Of a DNA stretch of 64,000 nucleotides, positions 52,040-61,892 are shown one piece after another (position 1 is the stretch's first letter; each line of letters starts with the position of its first letter). A program made the translations under genes and the position numbers. The DNA comes from Terriglobia bacterium (GTDB taxonomy: Bacteria > Acidobacteriota > Terriglobia > Versatilivoradales > Versatilivoraceae): assembly GCA_951813285.1 (NCBI GenBank), contig OX638355.1, positions 2,499,136 through 2,563,135 on the forward strand. Reading direction: 5' to 3'. The notes below the pieces were generated by a model that saw only the letters and a list, made by a program, of their open reading frames with translations, searched no databases and had not been told where the DNA came from.

Positions 52040-53728
52040 ATGAGATCACTTCCCCGAGGCCTCCTGTTCCCAACCCTGCTGGTGGCGGCTTCCATCCTGA
52101 CCGGCCATCCGGCCCGCGGAGCCACTCCGGTGCTGGACGCCATGAAGGAAGAGCTGCAGCGCTCGGTCGAAGCGCTCTCGAAACAGCCGACGCCGCTTTA
52201 CTTTCTCAGCTACGAGGTCACCGGAAATCGGCGATTTTCGGTGAGAGCCTCATTCGGGAACGTTACCGGAAGCTCGGAGGGTGATCACGCCGTGGTCGAC
52301 GTCGATCTCCGGGTGGGCAGCCCCGAGCTGGACAACACCCACTCCATCCGGGGAGACAGGTTGTCCAATTTCCCTCGTTACGCCTACCAGCAGGCGCCCC
52401 TGGAGGATCCGGAGGCCCTTCGCAGCATCCTCTGGCGCCGCACCGACCAGCAGTACAAGGCCGCCGTGGAGCAGTTGGCCAAGGTCAGGGCCAACGTGCA
52501 GGTCAAGGTGGAAGAGGAGGATCAAGCCGGAGACTTCTCGGCCGAACCCGCTCAGAAATGGCTGGAGGAGCCGCTGCCTCTGGATTACGACCGGACTACC
52601 TGGGAGGAGAAGCTGCGCAGCTACACGGCTCCTTTTTCCGGCTCCGGCTACATCTACTCTGCCGACGCCACGCTGTCGGCGAGCGTGGAGACTCGCTGGT
52701 ACGTGAACAGCGAAGGCAGTGAGATTCGGACCTCTCAATCCTACTACCGCCTGATGATCATGGCCTACACCAAGGCCGAGGACGGGATGGAGCTGCCGCG
52801 CTACGAGTCCTTCTTCTCCTTCACTCCCGAGGGACTCCCTGACGACAGCCAGATACTGGAGACCGTCGAGGAAATGATTGCCGATCTCAAGGCCCTGCGG
52901 GAGGCCCCTCTGGTAGATCCCTTTACCGGTCCGGCCATCCTCTCCGGCCGGGCCAGCGGAGTGTTCTTCCATGAGATTCTGGGCCATCGGGTCGAAGGCC
53001 ACCGCCAGAAGAGGGAAGAGGAGGGCCAGACCTTCAAGAAGATGGTAAACCAGAAGGTGCTGCCGGAGACCTTTTCGGTCATTTTCGACCCCACTGTCCG
53101 GCGCAGGGGGGAGATGGACCTGGTCGGGGCCTACCGCTACGACAATGAGGGGGTGAAGGCTCGGCGGGTGCCGGTCATTGAAAAGGGAGTGTTGAAGAAC
53201 TTCCTGATGTCCCGGACTCCGGTCGAGGGATTCTCCCGCTCCAATGGGCACGGTCGAAAACAGTCGGGCCTGGCGGCGGTGGCGCGCCAGTCGAACCTTT
53301 TCGTCGAGGTCACCCGGTCCCACTCCCGCGAAGAGCTCAAGGCCATGTTGATCGACAGCCTCAAGCGGGAGGACAAACCCTTCGGACTCTATTTCAAGGA
53401 CGTCCAGGGCGGGTTCACCATGACCGGCAGGTTCACGCCGAATTCCTTTAACGTACTGCCGACCCTGGTGTACCGGATCTACGCCGACGGGCGCGAGGAA
53501 CTGGTGCGAGGCGTGGACCTCATTGGCACGCCGCTAACCTCCTTCAGTAAGATCGCGGCCGCGGACGATCAATTCGAGTCCTTTAACGGCATGTGTGGTG
53601 CCGAGTCGGGAGGCGTGCCGGTGTCTGCCGTCTCTCCGGCTGTGCTGGTTTCGCAGATCGAGGTTCAGAAGAAAGAGAAATCCCCGGAACGACTTCCGAT
53701 CCTTCCCCCTCCCTGGGAGTCACCGTAA
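52040..53728 (+). CDS. Exported TldD-like metallopeptidase
   Basis: This 562-residue protein has a signal peptide and the TldD zinc motif HEILGHRVEGH at residues 311-321, with a C-terminal Cys-containing segment (SFNGMCGAESGGVPVSAVSP). TldD proteins with the partner TldE/PmbA degrade unfolded peptides and mature small peptides in the cytosol, whereas this one is predicted to be exported. It is followed after 31 bp by a paralog lacking the motif, which mirrors the TldD (catalytic) and TldE (non-catalytic) pair. The SD before ATG is moderate (AGAGG). Confidence 0.87.
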   Translation: MRSLPRGLLFPTLLVAASILTGHPARGATPVLDAMKEELQRSVEALSKQPTPLYFLSYEVTGNRRFSVRASFGNVTGSSEGDHAVVDVDLRVGSPELDNTHSIRGDRLSNFPRYAYQQAPLEDPEALRSILWRRTDQQYKAAVEQLAKVRANVQVKVEEEDQAGDFSAEPAQKWLEEPLPLDYDRTTWEEKLRSYTAPFSGSGYIYSADATLSASVETRWYVNSEGSEIRTSQSYYRLMIMAYTKAEDGMELPRYESFFSFTPEGLPDDSQILETVEEMIADLKALREAPLVDPFTGPAILSGRASGVFFHEILGHRVEGHRQKREEEGQTFKKMVNQKVLPETFSVIFDPTVRRRGEMDLVGAYRYDNEGVKARRVPVIEKGVLKNFLMSRTPVEGFSRSNGHGRKQSGLAAVARQSNLFVEVTRSHSREELKAMLIDSLKREDKPFGLYFKDVQGGFTMTGRFTPNSFNVLPTLVYRIYADGREELVRGVDLIGTPLTSFSKIAAADDQFESFNGMCGAESGGVPVSAVSPAVLVSQIEVQKKEKSPERLPILPPPWESP

Positions 53729-53759
53729 CCTTGCATGACGGCTGTGGAGGAGCATTCCC

Positions 53760-55538
53760 ATGAAACGCGGCGCCATTTGCACTCTCTGGATTACTGTTCT
53801 GCTGACCGGTTTCCCGCTTCAGGCCCAGGAAAGCCTGCTCATGAAAGCCTTGCGGGACGAGATGGGTCGAACCATGGAAAGGCTGCAACTGGAGGATATG
53901 GACAAGCCCTATTACGTGGCCTACTGGGTTCGCGAATCGGAAGGCCGGGGCAGCACGGCCATTCTGGGCGGCCTGCTCGGTCGCGGCCGCGGCACCGGCA
54001 GTCGATTCCTGTCGGTGGAGCTGAGGGTCGGAGATCACGACCTCGACAACACCAATTTCATGGATTTCGGTCGATTGCGTTCCAGGGTGTTCCGAGACGG
54101 GTTTCCGGTGTCTCTCCCGCTGCGAGACGACTACAAGGAGCTGAGGCGGCAGATCTGGCTGGCTACCGACGGGGCCTACAAAAAGGCCGTCCACAGCCTT
54201 GCCAAGAAGCGCGCCACCCTTCAGAACAAGACGCGGGTCGAGATTATTCCTGACTTCAGCCGTGAAGAACCGGTTGAGTACAGAGACGAAAGCCGGCTGG
54301 CGCCACTGCCCGACGAGGCTCGGCTGGAGGCGGTGGTGCAGGAGCTGTCCGCCCTCTTCAAGGAGATGCCGCACATCTTCGACTCCCGGGTCAGCGCCGG
54401 CGTGAATAGCGGAAAGGTTTACTTCGTCAACAGTGAAGGTTCTTCCTATGTCAGGAACTTCTCCTCCGCCTCCATACAAGCTCTGGCGTCCACCCAAGCC
54501 GAGGGCGGGACACAGCTGGAGGACTTCGTGGTCGCCCGCGGCCGTCAGTGGGAGGACCTTCCCGACCAGGCCGAACTGGAGGCAAGGATTCGGGCCACGG
54601 CTGAACGGCTGGGCCGGCTCCGGGAAGCCGGGTTTGTAGAGCGTTACAGCGGTCCGGTGTTGTTTGAAGGGCAGGCCGCGGCGGAGCTGGTGAACCAGAT
54701 ACTGGCGCCCAGGCTGCTGGCGCTGCGGACCCCCATCGCCGACAATCCCATGTTCGGTCGATTCGGATCCAGTCCCGAAAATCCGTTTCTGGAAAAGCTG
54801 GGCTCCAGGGTCCTGCCCCGGTTTCTGAGCGTCGTCGACGACCCCACGGCCGGGATGCACGGCGAAGCGCCGCTGCTGGGGGGGTATGAGGTCGATGATG
54901 AGGGGGTGCGCTCCCGCCGCACAACAATCGTCCAAAGGGGCATTCTCAAGACCCTGCTTGCCACCCGCACCCCGGTTTCAGGGGTGTCCAACAGTACGGG
55001 GAATCGAAGAAATACGGGACCAAGTCCCTCCAACCTCTTCCTGATGCCGAGGAACGGGTTGAAGCCGGAGGAAATCAGGCAGGAGTTGCTCAACCTGGTG
55101 GAGGAGCGGGGCCTGAATTTCGGAATTGTGGTCCGGCGTGTGGGCAGTCCCGAGATGACCTTGTCCCGAGACCGGGATTTCTTTTTCGCGATGCCGGGTG
55201 AGGAGGGGAGACCGAAGCTCAAGCCTGTAAGCGAGGCCTACAAGATATTTCCCGACGGGCGTGAGGAATTGATTCGCAAGGCGGTGCTTCTGGGCCTCAG
55301 TGCGTCCAGCTTCCGGGAGATCGTGGCCGCCACCGATGTTCTGACTTCCCACCATACAACCCTTCGTCTCCGGATGAACCTCCCCTTTTCTTCCCCTGGT
55401 TTCATGGGGCCGCCCTCGGTTGTCTCGCTGGTCGTTCCATCGCTCTTGTTCGAAGACCTGGCGCTGAGACGGCCCCCCGGAAATATTCCCCGCCCGCCGC
55501 TGCTGGCCCACCCCGTGAGTGCACCGCGGGTTCGCTAA
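53760..55538 (+). CDS. Exported TldE/PmbA-like partner without the zinc motif
   Basis: This 592-residue protein has a signal peptide (WITVLLTGFPLQAQ) and the TldD/PmbA fold, as seen in the LDNTNFMDFG and GGYEVDDEGVRSRRTTIV segments shared with the preceding gene (LDNTHSIRGD, GAYRYDNEGVKARRVPVI). The HExxxH site is replaced by AAAELVNQILAPRL, so it should be the inactive partner of a heterodimer. An SD (GGAGG) precedes its ATG, and the 31 bp gap to the first gene implies one operon. The pair may act on periplasmic or surface peptides. Confidence 0.83.
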   Translation: MKRGAICTLWITVLLTGFPLQAQESLLMKALRDEMGRTMERLQLEDMDKPYYVAYWVRESEGRGSTAILGGLLGRGRGTGSRFLSVELRVGDHDLDNTNFMDFGRLRSRVFRDGFPVSLPLRDDYKELRRQIWLATDGAYKKAVHSLAKKRATLQNKTRVEIIPDFSREEPVEYRDESRLAPLPDEARLEAVVQELSALFKEMPHIFDSRVSAGVNSGKVYFVNSEGSSYVRNFSSASIQALASTQAEGGTQLEDFVVARGRQWEDLPDQAELEARIRATAERLGRLREAGFVERYSGPVLFEGQAAAELVNQILAPRLLALRTPIADNPMFGRFGSSPENPFLEKLGSRVLPRFLSVVDDPTAGMHGEAPLLGGYEVDDEGVRSRRTTIVQRGILKTLLATRTPVSGVSNSTGNRRNTGPSPSNLFLMPRNGLKPEEIRQELLNLVEERGLNFGIVVRRVGSPEMTLSRDRDFFFAMPGEEGRPKLKPVSEAYKIFPDGREELIRKAVLLGLSASSFREIVAATDVLTSHHTTLRLRMNLPFSSPGFMGPPSVVSLVVPSLLFEDLALRRPPGNIPRPPLLAHPVSAPRVR

Positions 55539-55735
55539 CCGAACAGTCGTTGAGGCTTTCCGTCGGCTTGCGGCCGGTTGACGCCCACGGAGCAGTCCGT
55601 CGGCGCCAGCCCACAATACTCTGCCTTTCCAGACAGCAGCAATTCTGGTAGCCTGTCCGTAAGTCCATCAACACCCATTGAGCGCCGGCCCCGCCGGCGT
55701 CAAAAAGGGAACGCACAGGGAAAGGTGTCTCTTCC

Positions 55736-57322
55736 ATGGCCACAAGACGACAATTTCTCAAGGTGGGGGCCGGAGCCGCCGGGCTGCTGGCAGCAACGGC
55801 GCCGAGCTCGGGCTCCGGGCGCGAAACTCGGAGCCGGAACGGCAAGCCTCGCCTGATCTATAACGACGACGGCAACAGCGTGGTGTTCATCCCCCACCGC
55901 TATCCCATGAAGGTGGAGGAGCTCACCGACCTGGTGGATCAGTTCTCGGGAACCCCGGTCGACCGGTACGTCTACTGCCTGGTGCTCCCGCGGGTCTTCC
56001 TGCACGACACCAAGGTGGGAGAAAGGGCCTGGGACCTGGCCAAGGGGAAGTACTCCAGCGCCTTCGATTTTCGGAGAGGGCAGAACGCCCGCCACCTGGT
56101 GGAGCAGGGGAACGACCCGGTGCGGGTGCTGGCCGAGCGCGCTCACCAGCGGGGGCTGCAGTATTTTGTCAGCCAGCGCATGAACGACGCCCATTTCGCC
56201 TACTCCAGGGAGGGGCCGGAGAAGAATTTCTGGACCGGAACCTTCTGGCACCAGCACCCGGAATTGCGCATCGGCGGCAATACAAAGCACTATTCCCGGC
56301 ATCTCTTCGACTTTTCCCATCCGAAGATCCACGACTTTCACCTGGCCATCATCGAAGAAACCTGCCAGCGCTATGACATCGAAGGCTTCGAGCTCGATTT
56401 CCTGAGGCACCCCTTTTACTTCAAGCCGGAGGAGGCCCGCGGCAAGGCCCCCGTCATGACGGAATTCGTGAGGAAGGTGCGCCGCCGCATGCAGGAAATC
56501 GCGCGTGAGAAGGGGAGGGAATTACAGCTCCAGGTGCTGGTGCCGAGGACCCTGGAAGGAGCCCTTGGGATCGGACTGGACGTTCGGGCCTGGATCGAGG
56601 AGGGCCTGGTGGATTCGGTCGTGCCCAAGCACTACATCCGGTTCAACATGGAGGTTCCGGTGGAAGAATTCCTGGAGCTGACCTCCGGAACCTCCATCGC
56701 GGTGTCGCCCTGCCTGGAGCAGAGAATGGACGTCAGCGACGAGCAGTTCCGGGCGGCGGCCTCCAGATACTGGCAGGCAGGGGTAGACAGCCTCTACCTC
56801 TACAACTTCTTCAACCATCGCCCCCACCCCCTCTGCCAGGACGACCGCAGAATCCTGCGGGAGATCGGCGACCCCGAGGGCATCCGGCTGCGAGACAAGC
56901 ACTACTTCCTGCTGCCCAATGCAAGGCACGACTTGGCTGACATCCCCAGGCAGATTCCCAAGAAGCTGGACACCCGGGCCGCCGGCCATTCCATATCCCT
57001 GATTGTGGGCGATGATCTCCCGGCGGCAGCGGCCACCGGGCTGGTCAAGGAAGTGAATCTGAAGTTGGGCGTCCCCGGGATCACCCCGGAAAGCGACGAA
57101 TGGGAGGTCCATCTGAACGGAGCACCCATTCCCCGCCAGCAACAGCGCTGCCAGGCCGACCCGGTGGCCTTCGGCGAGCGCTGGATCGAGATCGACCTGA
57201 CCTCGGGTCCCTATCCCACGCCCGGCAGGAACGAGGTCCGTTTCTTCCTGAGAAAACGCAATGCGATGGTCACTGCCAAGCTGGAGCTGACCGAGGTCGA
57301 GCTGTGGGTGCGCTACCATTGA
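55736..57322 (+). CDS. Tat-exported family-10-type glycosyl-hydrolase-like protein
   Basis: This 528-residue protein has the twin-arginine signal TRRQFLKVGAGAAGLLAA at its start. A TIM-barrel-like middle contains YDIEGFELDFLRHPFYF, where the acidic pair in E-x-D-F-x-R-H is the typical GHL10/DUF4015-like element, followed by QVLVPRTLEGA and GVDSLYLYNFFNHRP. The C-terminal 130 residues look like a beta-sandwich. It shares the barrel style with the protein at 58694-60559. Substrate is unknown, but the neighbours are sialidase-like. A twin-arginine leader implies export of a folded enzyme. Confidence 0.72.
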   Translation: MATRRQFLKVGAGAAGLLAATAPSSGSGRETRSRNGKPRLIYNDDGNSVVFIPHRYPMKVEELTDLVDQFSGTPVDRYVYCLVLPRVFLHDTKVGERAWDLAKGKYSSAFDFRRGQNARHLVEQGNDPVRVLAERAHQRGLQYFVSQRMNDAHFAYSREGPEKNFWTGTFWHQHPELRIGGNTKHYSRHLFDFSHPKIHDFHLAIIEETCQRYDIEGFELDFLRHPFYFKPEEARGKAPVMTEFVRKVRRRMQEIAREKGRELQLQVLVPRTLEGALGIGLDVRAWIEEGLVDSVVPKHYIRFNMEVPVEEFLELTSGTSIAVSPCLEQRMDVSDEQFRAAASRYWQAGVDSLYLYNFFNHRPHPLCQDDRRILREIGDPEGIRLRDKHYFLLPNARHDLADIPRQIPKKLDTRAAGHSISLIVGDDLPAAAATGLVKEVNLKLGVPGITPESDEWEVHLNGAPIPRQQQRCQADPVAFGERWIEIDLTSGPYPTPGRNEVRFFLRKRNAMVTAKLELTEVELWVRYH

Positions 57323-57417
57323 TGCCCTCGCGGGAAACCCGGACCGCGGTTGGTACTCCGGTCGGCTTCGGAATGCCGGCCAAGGCTGAACCAACGGTGA
57401 AAGGAGGATTGGCAACT

Positions 57418-58593
57418 ATGGATCGTTATGGATTCAAAGGATGGTATTTCGGGGTGTTTTTGTTGATGTTCGTGCTCACCTCCTGCAGCCGGGAGGAGCC
57501 ACGGGAGATGGAAACCATGGACGGCGTGAAGGAAAACGGAGTGACCAAGATTCGCCTGCTGCCTCCCAAGGAGGGGAATCCCCGCAATTCCGAAGGGGAC
57601 TTCATACAGCTCAAGGACGGCCGCATCCTTTTCATCTATACCCACTACTATGCGGGCGAGGGGGGCGATAACGATCCGGCTTATCTGGCATCGCGGTACT
57701 CTACCGATGCAGGTCGGAGCTGGACCCGGGAGGATGTACAGGTGCTGGAGAACGAAGGCGGCATGAACATCATGTCGGTGTCCTTGCTACGGTTGGCCAG
57801 CGGCGAGATCGCGCTGTTCTACCTCCGCAAGAACTCGACCGAGGATGACCGCCCGGTGTTGCGCCTCTCCAGCGATGAGGCCCGAACCTGGAGCGAGCCA
57901 TTGGAAATCATACCCGATGAAGAGATCGGCTACTACGTCCTGAACAACGATCGCGTGGTTCAACTCCCGGGAGGACGCCTGATCGCCCCGGTGGCGCTGC
58001 ACAACGCTCCCGGGTGGGAGGGGACGACTCCTTACGGTCACACGATGTGCTATCTGTCGGATGACAGTGGCAGAACCTGGCGCCGGAGTCAGACGGTTAT
58101 CACCACGCCCAAGACGGCCGAAGGTGAGCCGGTGCACCTGCAGGAGCCAGGAGTGGTGGAATTGAAAGACGGCCGTTTGATGATGTTCATGCGAACCAGT
58201 TCGGGAAGCCAGTATCTCTCCTATTCCGGCGACCAGGGCGAGAATTGGTCGACGCCTGTGCCCAGCCTGATCCGTTCGCCGCGCTCACCGGCCAGCATCG
58301 AACGGATTCCCAAGACGGGCGATCTCCTGCTGGTGTGGAATGACAACTTCGAGCCCGACCACAGAGGCGCCGGGAGGCGGACACCCCTCAACGCGGCCAT
58401 TTCTCAAGACGACGGCCAGACCTGGCGGGACATGAAGGTCCTGGAGGACGATCCGGGAGGGTGGTATTGCTACACCGCCATCGAGTTCGTTGGAGACCGG
58501 GTCCTGCTGGGCTACTGCGCGGGGCAGCAAGCTACCAACGGTCTGGCCGTGACCCAGATCACCTGGTTCGAAGTGGACTGGTTGTACCGGTAG
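57418..58593 (+). CDS. Sialidase-family (BNR) lipoprotein
   Basis: The protein is 391 residues with a lipoprotein signal (FLLMFVLTSCSRE). Five Asp boxes are visible (STDAGRSW, SSDEARTW, SDDSGRTW, SGDQGENW, SQDDGQTW). It opens with PRNSEGDFIQLKDGRILFIY, lacking the YRIP arginine motif, so hydrolysis of sialic acid is uncertain; this subtype is widespread as sialidase-family proteins in glycan loci. The ATG at 57418 has a strong SD (AAAGGAGG). It lies between two glycosyl-hydrolase-like genes on the same strand. Confidence 0.83.
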   Translation: MDRYGFKGWYFGVFLLMFVLTSCSREEPREMETMDGVKENGVTKIRLLPPKEGNPRNSEGDFIQLKDGRILFIYTHYYAGEGGDNDPAYLASRYSTDAGRSWTREDVQVLENEGGMNIMSVSLLRLASGEIALFYLRKNSTEDDRPVLRLSSDEARTWSEPLEIIPDEEIGYYVLNNDRVVQLPGGRLIAPVALHNAPGWEGTTPYGHTMCYLSDDSGRTWRRSQTVITTPKTAEGEPVHLQEPGVVELKDGRLMMFMRTSSGSQYLSYSGDQGENWSTPVPSLIRSPRSPASIERIPKTGDLLLVWNDNFEPDHRGAGRRTPLNAAISQDDGQTWRDMKVLEDDPGGWYCYTAIEFVGDRVLLGYCAGQQATNGLAVTQITWFEVDWLYR

Positions 58594-58693
58594 GCGGCCT
58601 GTGGCACTCTCTGTCGGGCAAGCCACAGGCTGGCACAGGCATGGTGATGTACTGTTGACCTTGGAAGGTCCAGGCGATAGAATCGACGCCATC

Positions 58694-60559
58694 ATGAACA
58701 TCAATAGAAACGCACCCCGGCCATATCGGGTGGGCCGCCGCGAGTTCTTGCGGGCAGCGGCCATGGTATCGGGAGCCTCCGTGGCTCTGTCATCCTTGAC
58801 GGCTGCGCCACACGCGTCCGCGGCAGGCTCCTCGGACGCGGGGGAAGCAATCTACCTCACCGACCTGGGGCGCTGCCTGCCGGCCTCTTCGCTTTCCCGC
58901 AAACCTCGGAGGAATCGCTGGAGGCTTCTGGACTACGAAACCGATCGAGTGAAGGGAACCATGCTGGTCGCCGGACAGAACACAGCGGCGCCGCCGGTGA
59001 CCTGTCCCCTGGACCAGAAGGGCTGGCACGCCATCTACTTCGGAATCCGGTCCTACGGCTACAACGAGGACAACACCCGGCTGTTGGTGCGCCTGAAGAC
59101 CGACACCGCCTTCTCCCTGATCTCCCATCGTTCGAATCCGAGCCGGAGGTACCGCATCGACGACGTTTTTTGGAAGGCGGCGGATCTGACGGAGCAGGAC
59201 ATCGTCATGGAGCAATGGACCTCCCAGGTGGTTCCCGATCAGCCCGGCTCGGTGGGCAATCCGTCCCACGGAGCCTGGGTGGCCTATATCAAGCTGGTGC
59301 CCTTGTCCGAGGAGGAAGTCCGGCGCCTGAAGGAAGAGCGGGAAGGCGGGCAGAACCGGCGGCTCTGGGCCCACAACGATGCCTGGAGCTACCATTACTC
59401 CTTTCGACCCGTCAGCGCGGCCGACATCCGGCGTGAGATCGAGCCCTTTCGCGACACCGATTTCTCCAGGCTGTACTGGGAAGCCGCCTCCGGGGATCGC
59501 TGCAACTATTTCACCAGGATCGGAATGATGCCCTCGGACGACTGGATCGAGGACCCCTACCGAGTCGGGGACCGGCTGGCCGCGGAGAGCTGGCGTACCC
59601 TGCGCCGGAAGACTATCGATCCCTTTCGAGTGGCCCTGGAGGCTTGTCATGAGGCCGGCCTGGAATTTCACGCGGCCTACCGGACGGCCGGATTTCACTT
59701 CCCGGTTCCGCACCGGGAGTGGAACAGTCGGGGGTTTTACGATCGCCATCCCGAATGGCGTGGGGTGGATCGCCGGGGTCGCAATACCCCTCGCCTCTCC
59801 TACGCCTACCCGGAAGTCCGGCGGTTCGTGGTCTCCATCCTGAAGGAAGTCGCTGGCTATTCCGTCGACGGGGTCTGTCTCCTCTACAATCGCCGCCCGC
59901 CACTGGTGGAATACGAGCCTCCCATAGTCGAGGGCTTCAAATCCCGGTACGGACAAGACCCAACCGCACTGGATGCAAAAGACCCCCGTTGGCTCTCCTA
60001 CCGCGCCACCTATCTGACCCGGTTCATGCGGGAGGTTCGCCAGGCCATGGACGAGGCGGCCCGGGACCAGAACCGGAAAAAGCCGATTCAGGTCACGGCC
60101 ATCGTGATGAGCAGCCGGGAGGAGAACCTCTACAACGCCATGGATGTGGAAGGTTGGGTTCGGGAGGGACTGGTTAACGCCATCATCCCCTACACTTCGG
60201 TGACGGGATTGAACAGCGGTGCCGTTTCCTGGACGGATCCCGGCGATGCCCGGTTCTTTCAGAGGATCACCCGAGGCACGTCCTGCCGGTTGGCGCTCAA
60301 CCTCATGCCGCGCCAGGTGGCTCCGGAGGACTACCGGAAACGGGCTCACGCCCTCTACGGGGCCGGCATCGAACACCTTTTCTTTTGGGATACCAACGCC
60401 CGCAACGACTTCAGCGCCTCCTGGAACGCCTTGCGGCGCCTCGGCCAGCGCGAGGAGCTTCAATCCTGGGTTCGCCAGGGCTCTCCCAAGCAGGAACGGC
60501 CCGGCAGCACTCTCACCAGGCTGGGGGACTGGGATCTCTCCTATGTGACCCCGGGTTGA
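58694..60559 (+). CDS. Tat-exported glycosyl-hydrolase-like protein (family 10 type)
   Basis: This 621-residue protein has a Tat signal (GRREFLRAAAMVSGASVALS). A domain of about 190 residues precedes a TIM-barrel-like region with LYWEAASGDRCNYFTRIGMM, YSVDGVCLLYNRRPP and NAIIPYTSVTGLNSG. The barrel layout is like that of the gene at 55736 but longer. The function is inferred as a polysaccharide-modifying glycosidase and no substrate can be named. The ATG at 58694 leads straight into the Tat motif. It is convergent with a damaged glycosidase gene 6 bp away. Confidence 0.72.
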   Translation: MNINRNAPRPYRVGRREFLRAAAMVSGASVALSSLTAAPHASAAGSSDAGEAIYLTDLGRCLPASSLSRKPRRNRWRLLDYETDRVKGTMLVAGQNTAAPPVTCPLDQKGWHAIYFGIRSYGYNEDNTRLLVRLKTDTAFSLISHRSNPSRRYRIDDVFWKAADLTEQDIVMEQWTSQVVPDQPGSVGNPSHGAWVAYIKLVPLSEEEVRRLKEEREGGQNRRLWAHNDAWSYHYSFRPVSAADIRREIEPFRDTDFSRLYWEAASGDRCNYFTRIGMMPSDDWIEDPYRVGDRLAAESWRTLRRKTIDPFRVALEACHEAGLEFHAAYRTAGFHFPVPHREWNSRGFYDRHPEWRGVDRRGRNTPRLSYAYPEVRRFVVSILKEVAGYSVDGVCLLYNRRPPLVEYEPPIVEGFKSRYGQDPTALDAKDPRWLSYRATYLTRFMREVRQAMDEAARDQNRKKPIQVTAIVMSSREENLYNAMDVEGWVREGLVNAIIPYTSVTGLNSGAVSWTDPGDARFFQRITRGTSCRLALNLMPRQVAPEDYRKRAHALYGAGIEHLFFWDTNARNDFSASWNALRRLGQREELQSWVRQGSPKQERPGSTLTRLGDWDLSYVTPG

Positions 60560-60565
60560 TTCCTC

Positions 60566-61755
60566 TCACTCCTCGACGAACTGGAAACTGAACAGCTCGG
60601 CGTTCTGCAGGAAGAAGTGCAGTTTCAGGAATCTCTCGGCGGGAAGCCTGGATTGCCCTCGCCACCTCAGCGCGCATCTGACGCCGTCGGCCGCGACGGT
60701 CCGGCAGTTTTGCCGCTCAAATCCGGGCAGGACGTTTCCTTGTCCGTCGGCGATGGCCGCCTGCAACCGGCCTCCGGGGTGGCATTTCAGGTTGACCACC
60801 AGGCCGCCTCCGGTGGGAAAGATGGGCCGGGTCGCCAGAATCCCGGTGCGGGCCGGACCCGCGGCCAGCGAGACGAAGCGGTCCCGCTTCATTTTGGCCA
60901 GGCCCAAGGCGTAGTTCACCCGGTCCAACCTGCCGCTTTCGGCAACCTCCAGTCCCTCGTGGAATCCCACCATCCACCAGTCGTGATGGACATTGGCGCC
61001 GCCGTGGTACACGTACAGGTCGTCCCCCACCTCGATCGGCTTGCTGCACACGGTGGCCATGTATGGATACCAGCTCCCTTCGTTCCCCGGGGCCAGCCAG
61101 GGTTGTCCCGGACGGATCCGTTTGAAATCCTTCCCGTTGCGTGAATAGGTCAACTGGACGTCCATGGTGTTTTCGGTGTTGTGAAGGACGTTGAGCAGCC
61201 CCAGCCAATCGTCGCCGATCCGAAACTGCTCCATGCCGTAGAACTCGTCGTCGATGTTGTCGGCGTCGTAGTCCGGAACAACCAGCGGGGTCGGCGTGGA
61301 CCAGTGGATCATGTCGCTGCTTTCCATCCGGAATATACGCCGCCGCCTTTCCTGGCTGAACCGATGGGGATAGCTGGGCGCGATCCAGCCGCCGTCGGTG
61401 GGGTTACGCATGTCCTGGACGACGTTGGCTTTCCGGCCCTTTTCGGCAACGATTCCCAGGCCGGTTTTTCCCAGGCGATCCCGTCTTCGGACTGGGCGTA
61501 CAGCACCCGGGAGGGACAGGATCGGTGAAGATCCAGGCAGAGCTTGCGGTCCGAGGGCCGGATCCAGGATTTGGCTCTGGACAGATCATCGATCCGCCAG
61601 TCCTCGTACCAGCACTTGAAAAGGCCGTCTGTAGGATACAACTGTCCCTGGTTCAGCGACAAGTTTCCGCGAACCGGACAATGAGGTTGCCGGCGCACGC
61701 GGGTCGGGACCTCAGCGGGTTGGGGCATCTTTGGATTAGGTGGCAGCCCTCGCAA
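60566..61755 (-). pseudogene. Five-bladed-propeller glycosidase-like gene (GH43/GH32-like), frameshifted
   Basis: Two overlapping minus-strand frames together make one protein. The first (from about 61755) reads YPTDGLFKCWYEDWRIDDLS and RVLYAQSEDGIAWEKP; the second (to 60566) continues with NVVQDMRNPTDGGWIAPSYP, LTYSRNGKDFKRI and VGDDLYVYHGGANVHHDWWM. The shift lies around 61415-61445 (AAAGGGCCGGAAAGCC). Repeated strand-turn blades fit GH43/GH32/GH117-like folds. The start is uncertain; no signal peptide is visible upstream. It may be decay or a sequence error. Confidence 0.62.
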
Positions 61756-61892
61756 TATGATAGATTAAGTCTCAGGCAATCAATCATTTCTGGTCGGTCA
61801 TCGCGATAGCTGGCTCGAAGCGCCCGGAGCGCAAACCGGACCTGAGCCGTCGCAAACGGCATTCGGCATTCCACCCGAACGGAGTCGAGGTC

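Noticed and set aside
58790-60463. 557-codon minus-strand frame
   Set aside because: It is antisense to the Tat-exported glycosidase-like gene and is composed of low-information GC-rich codons.
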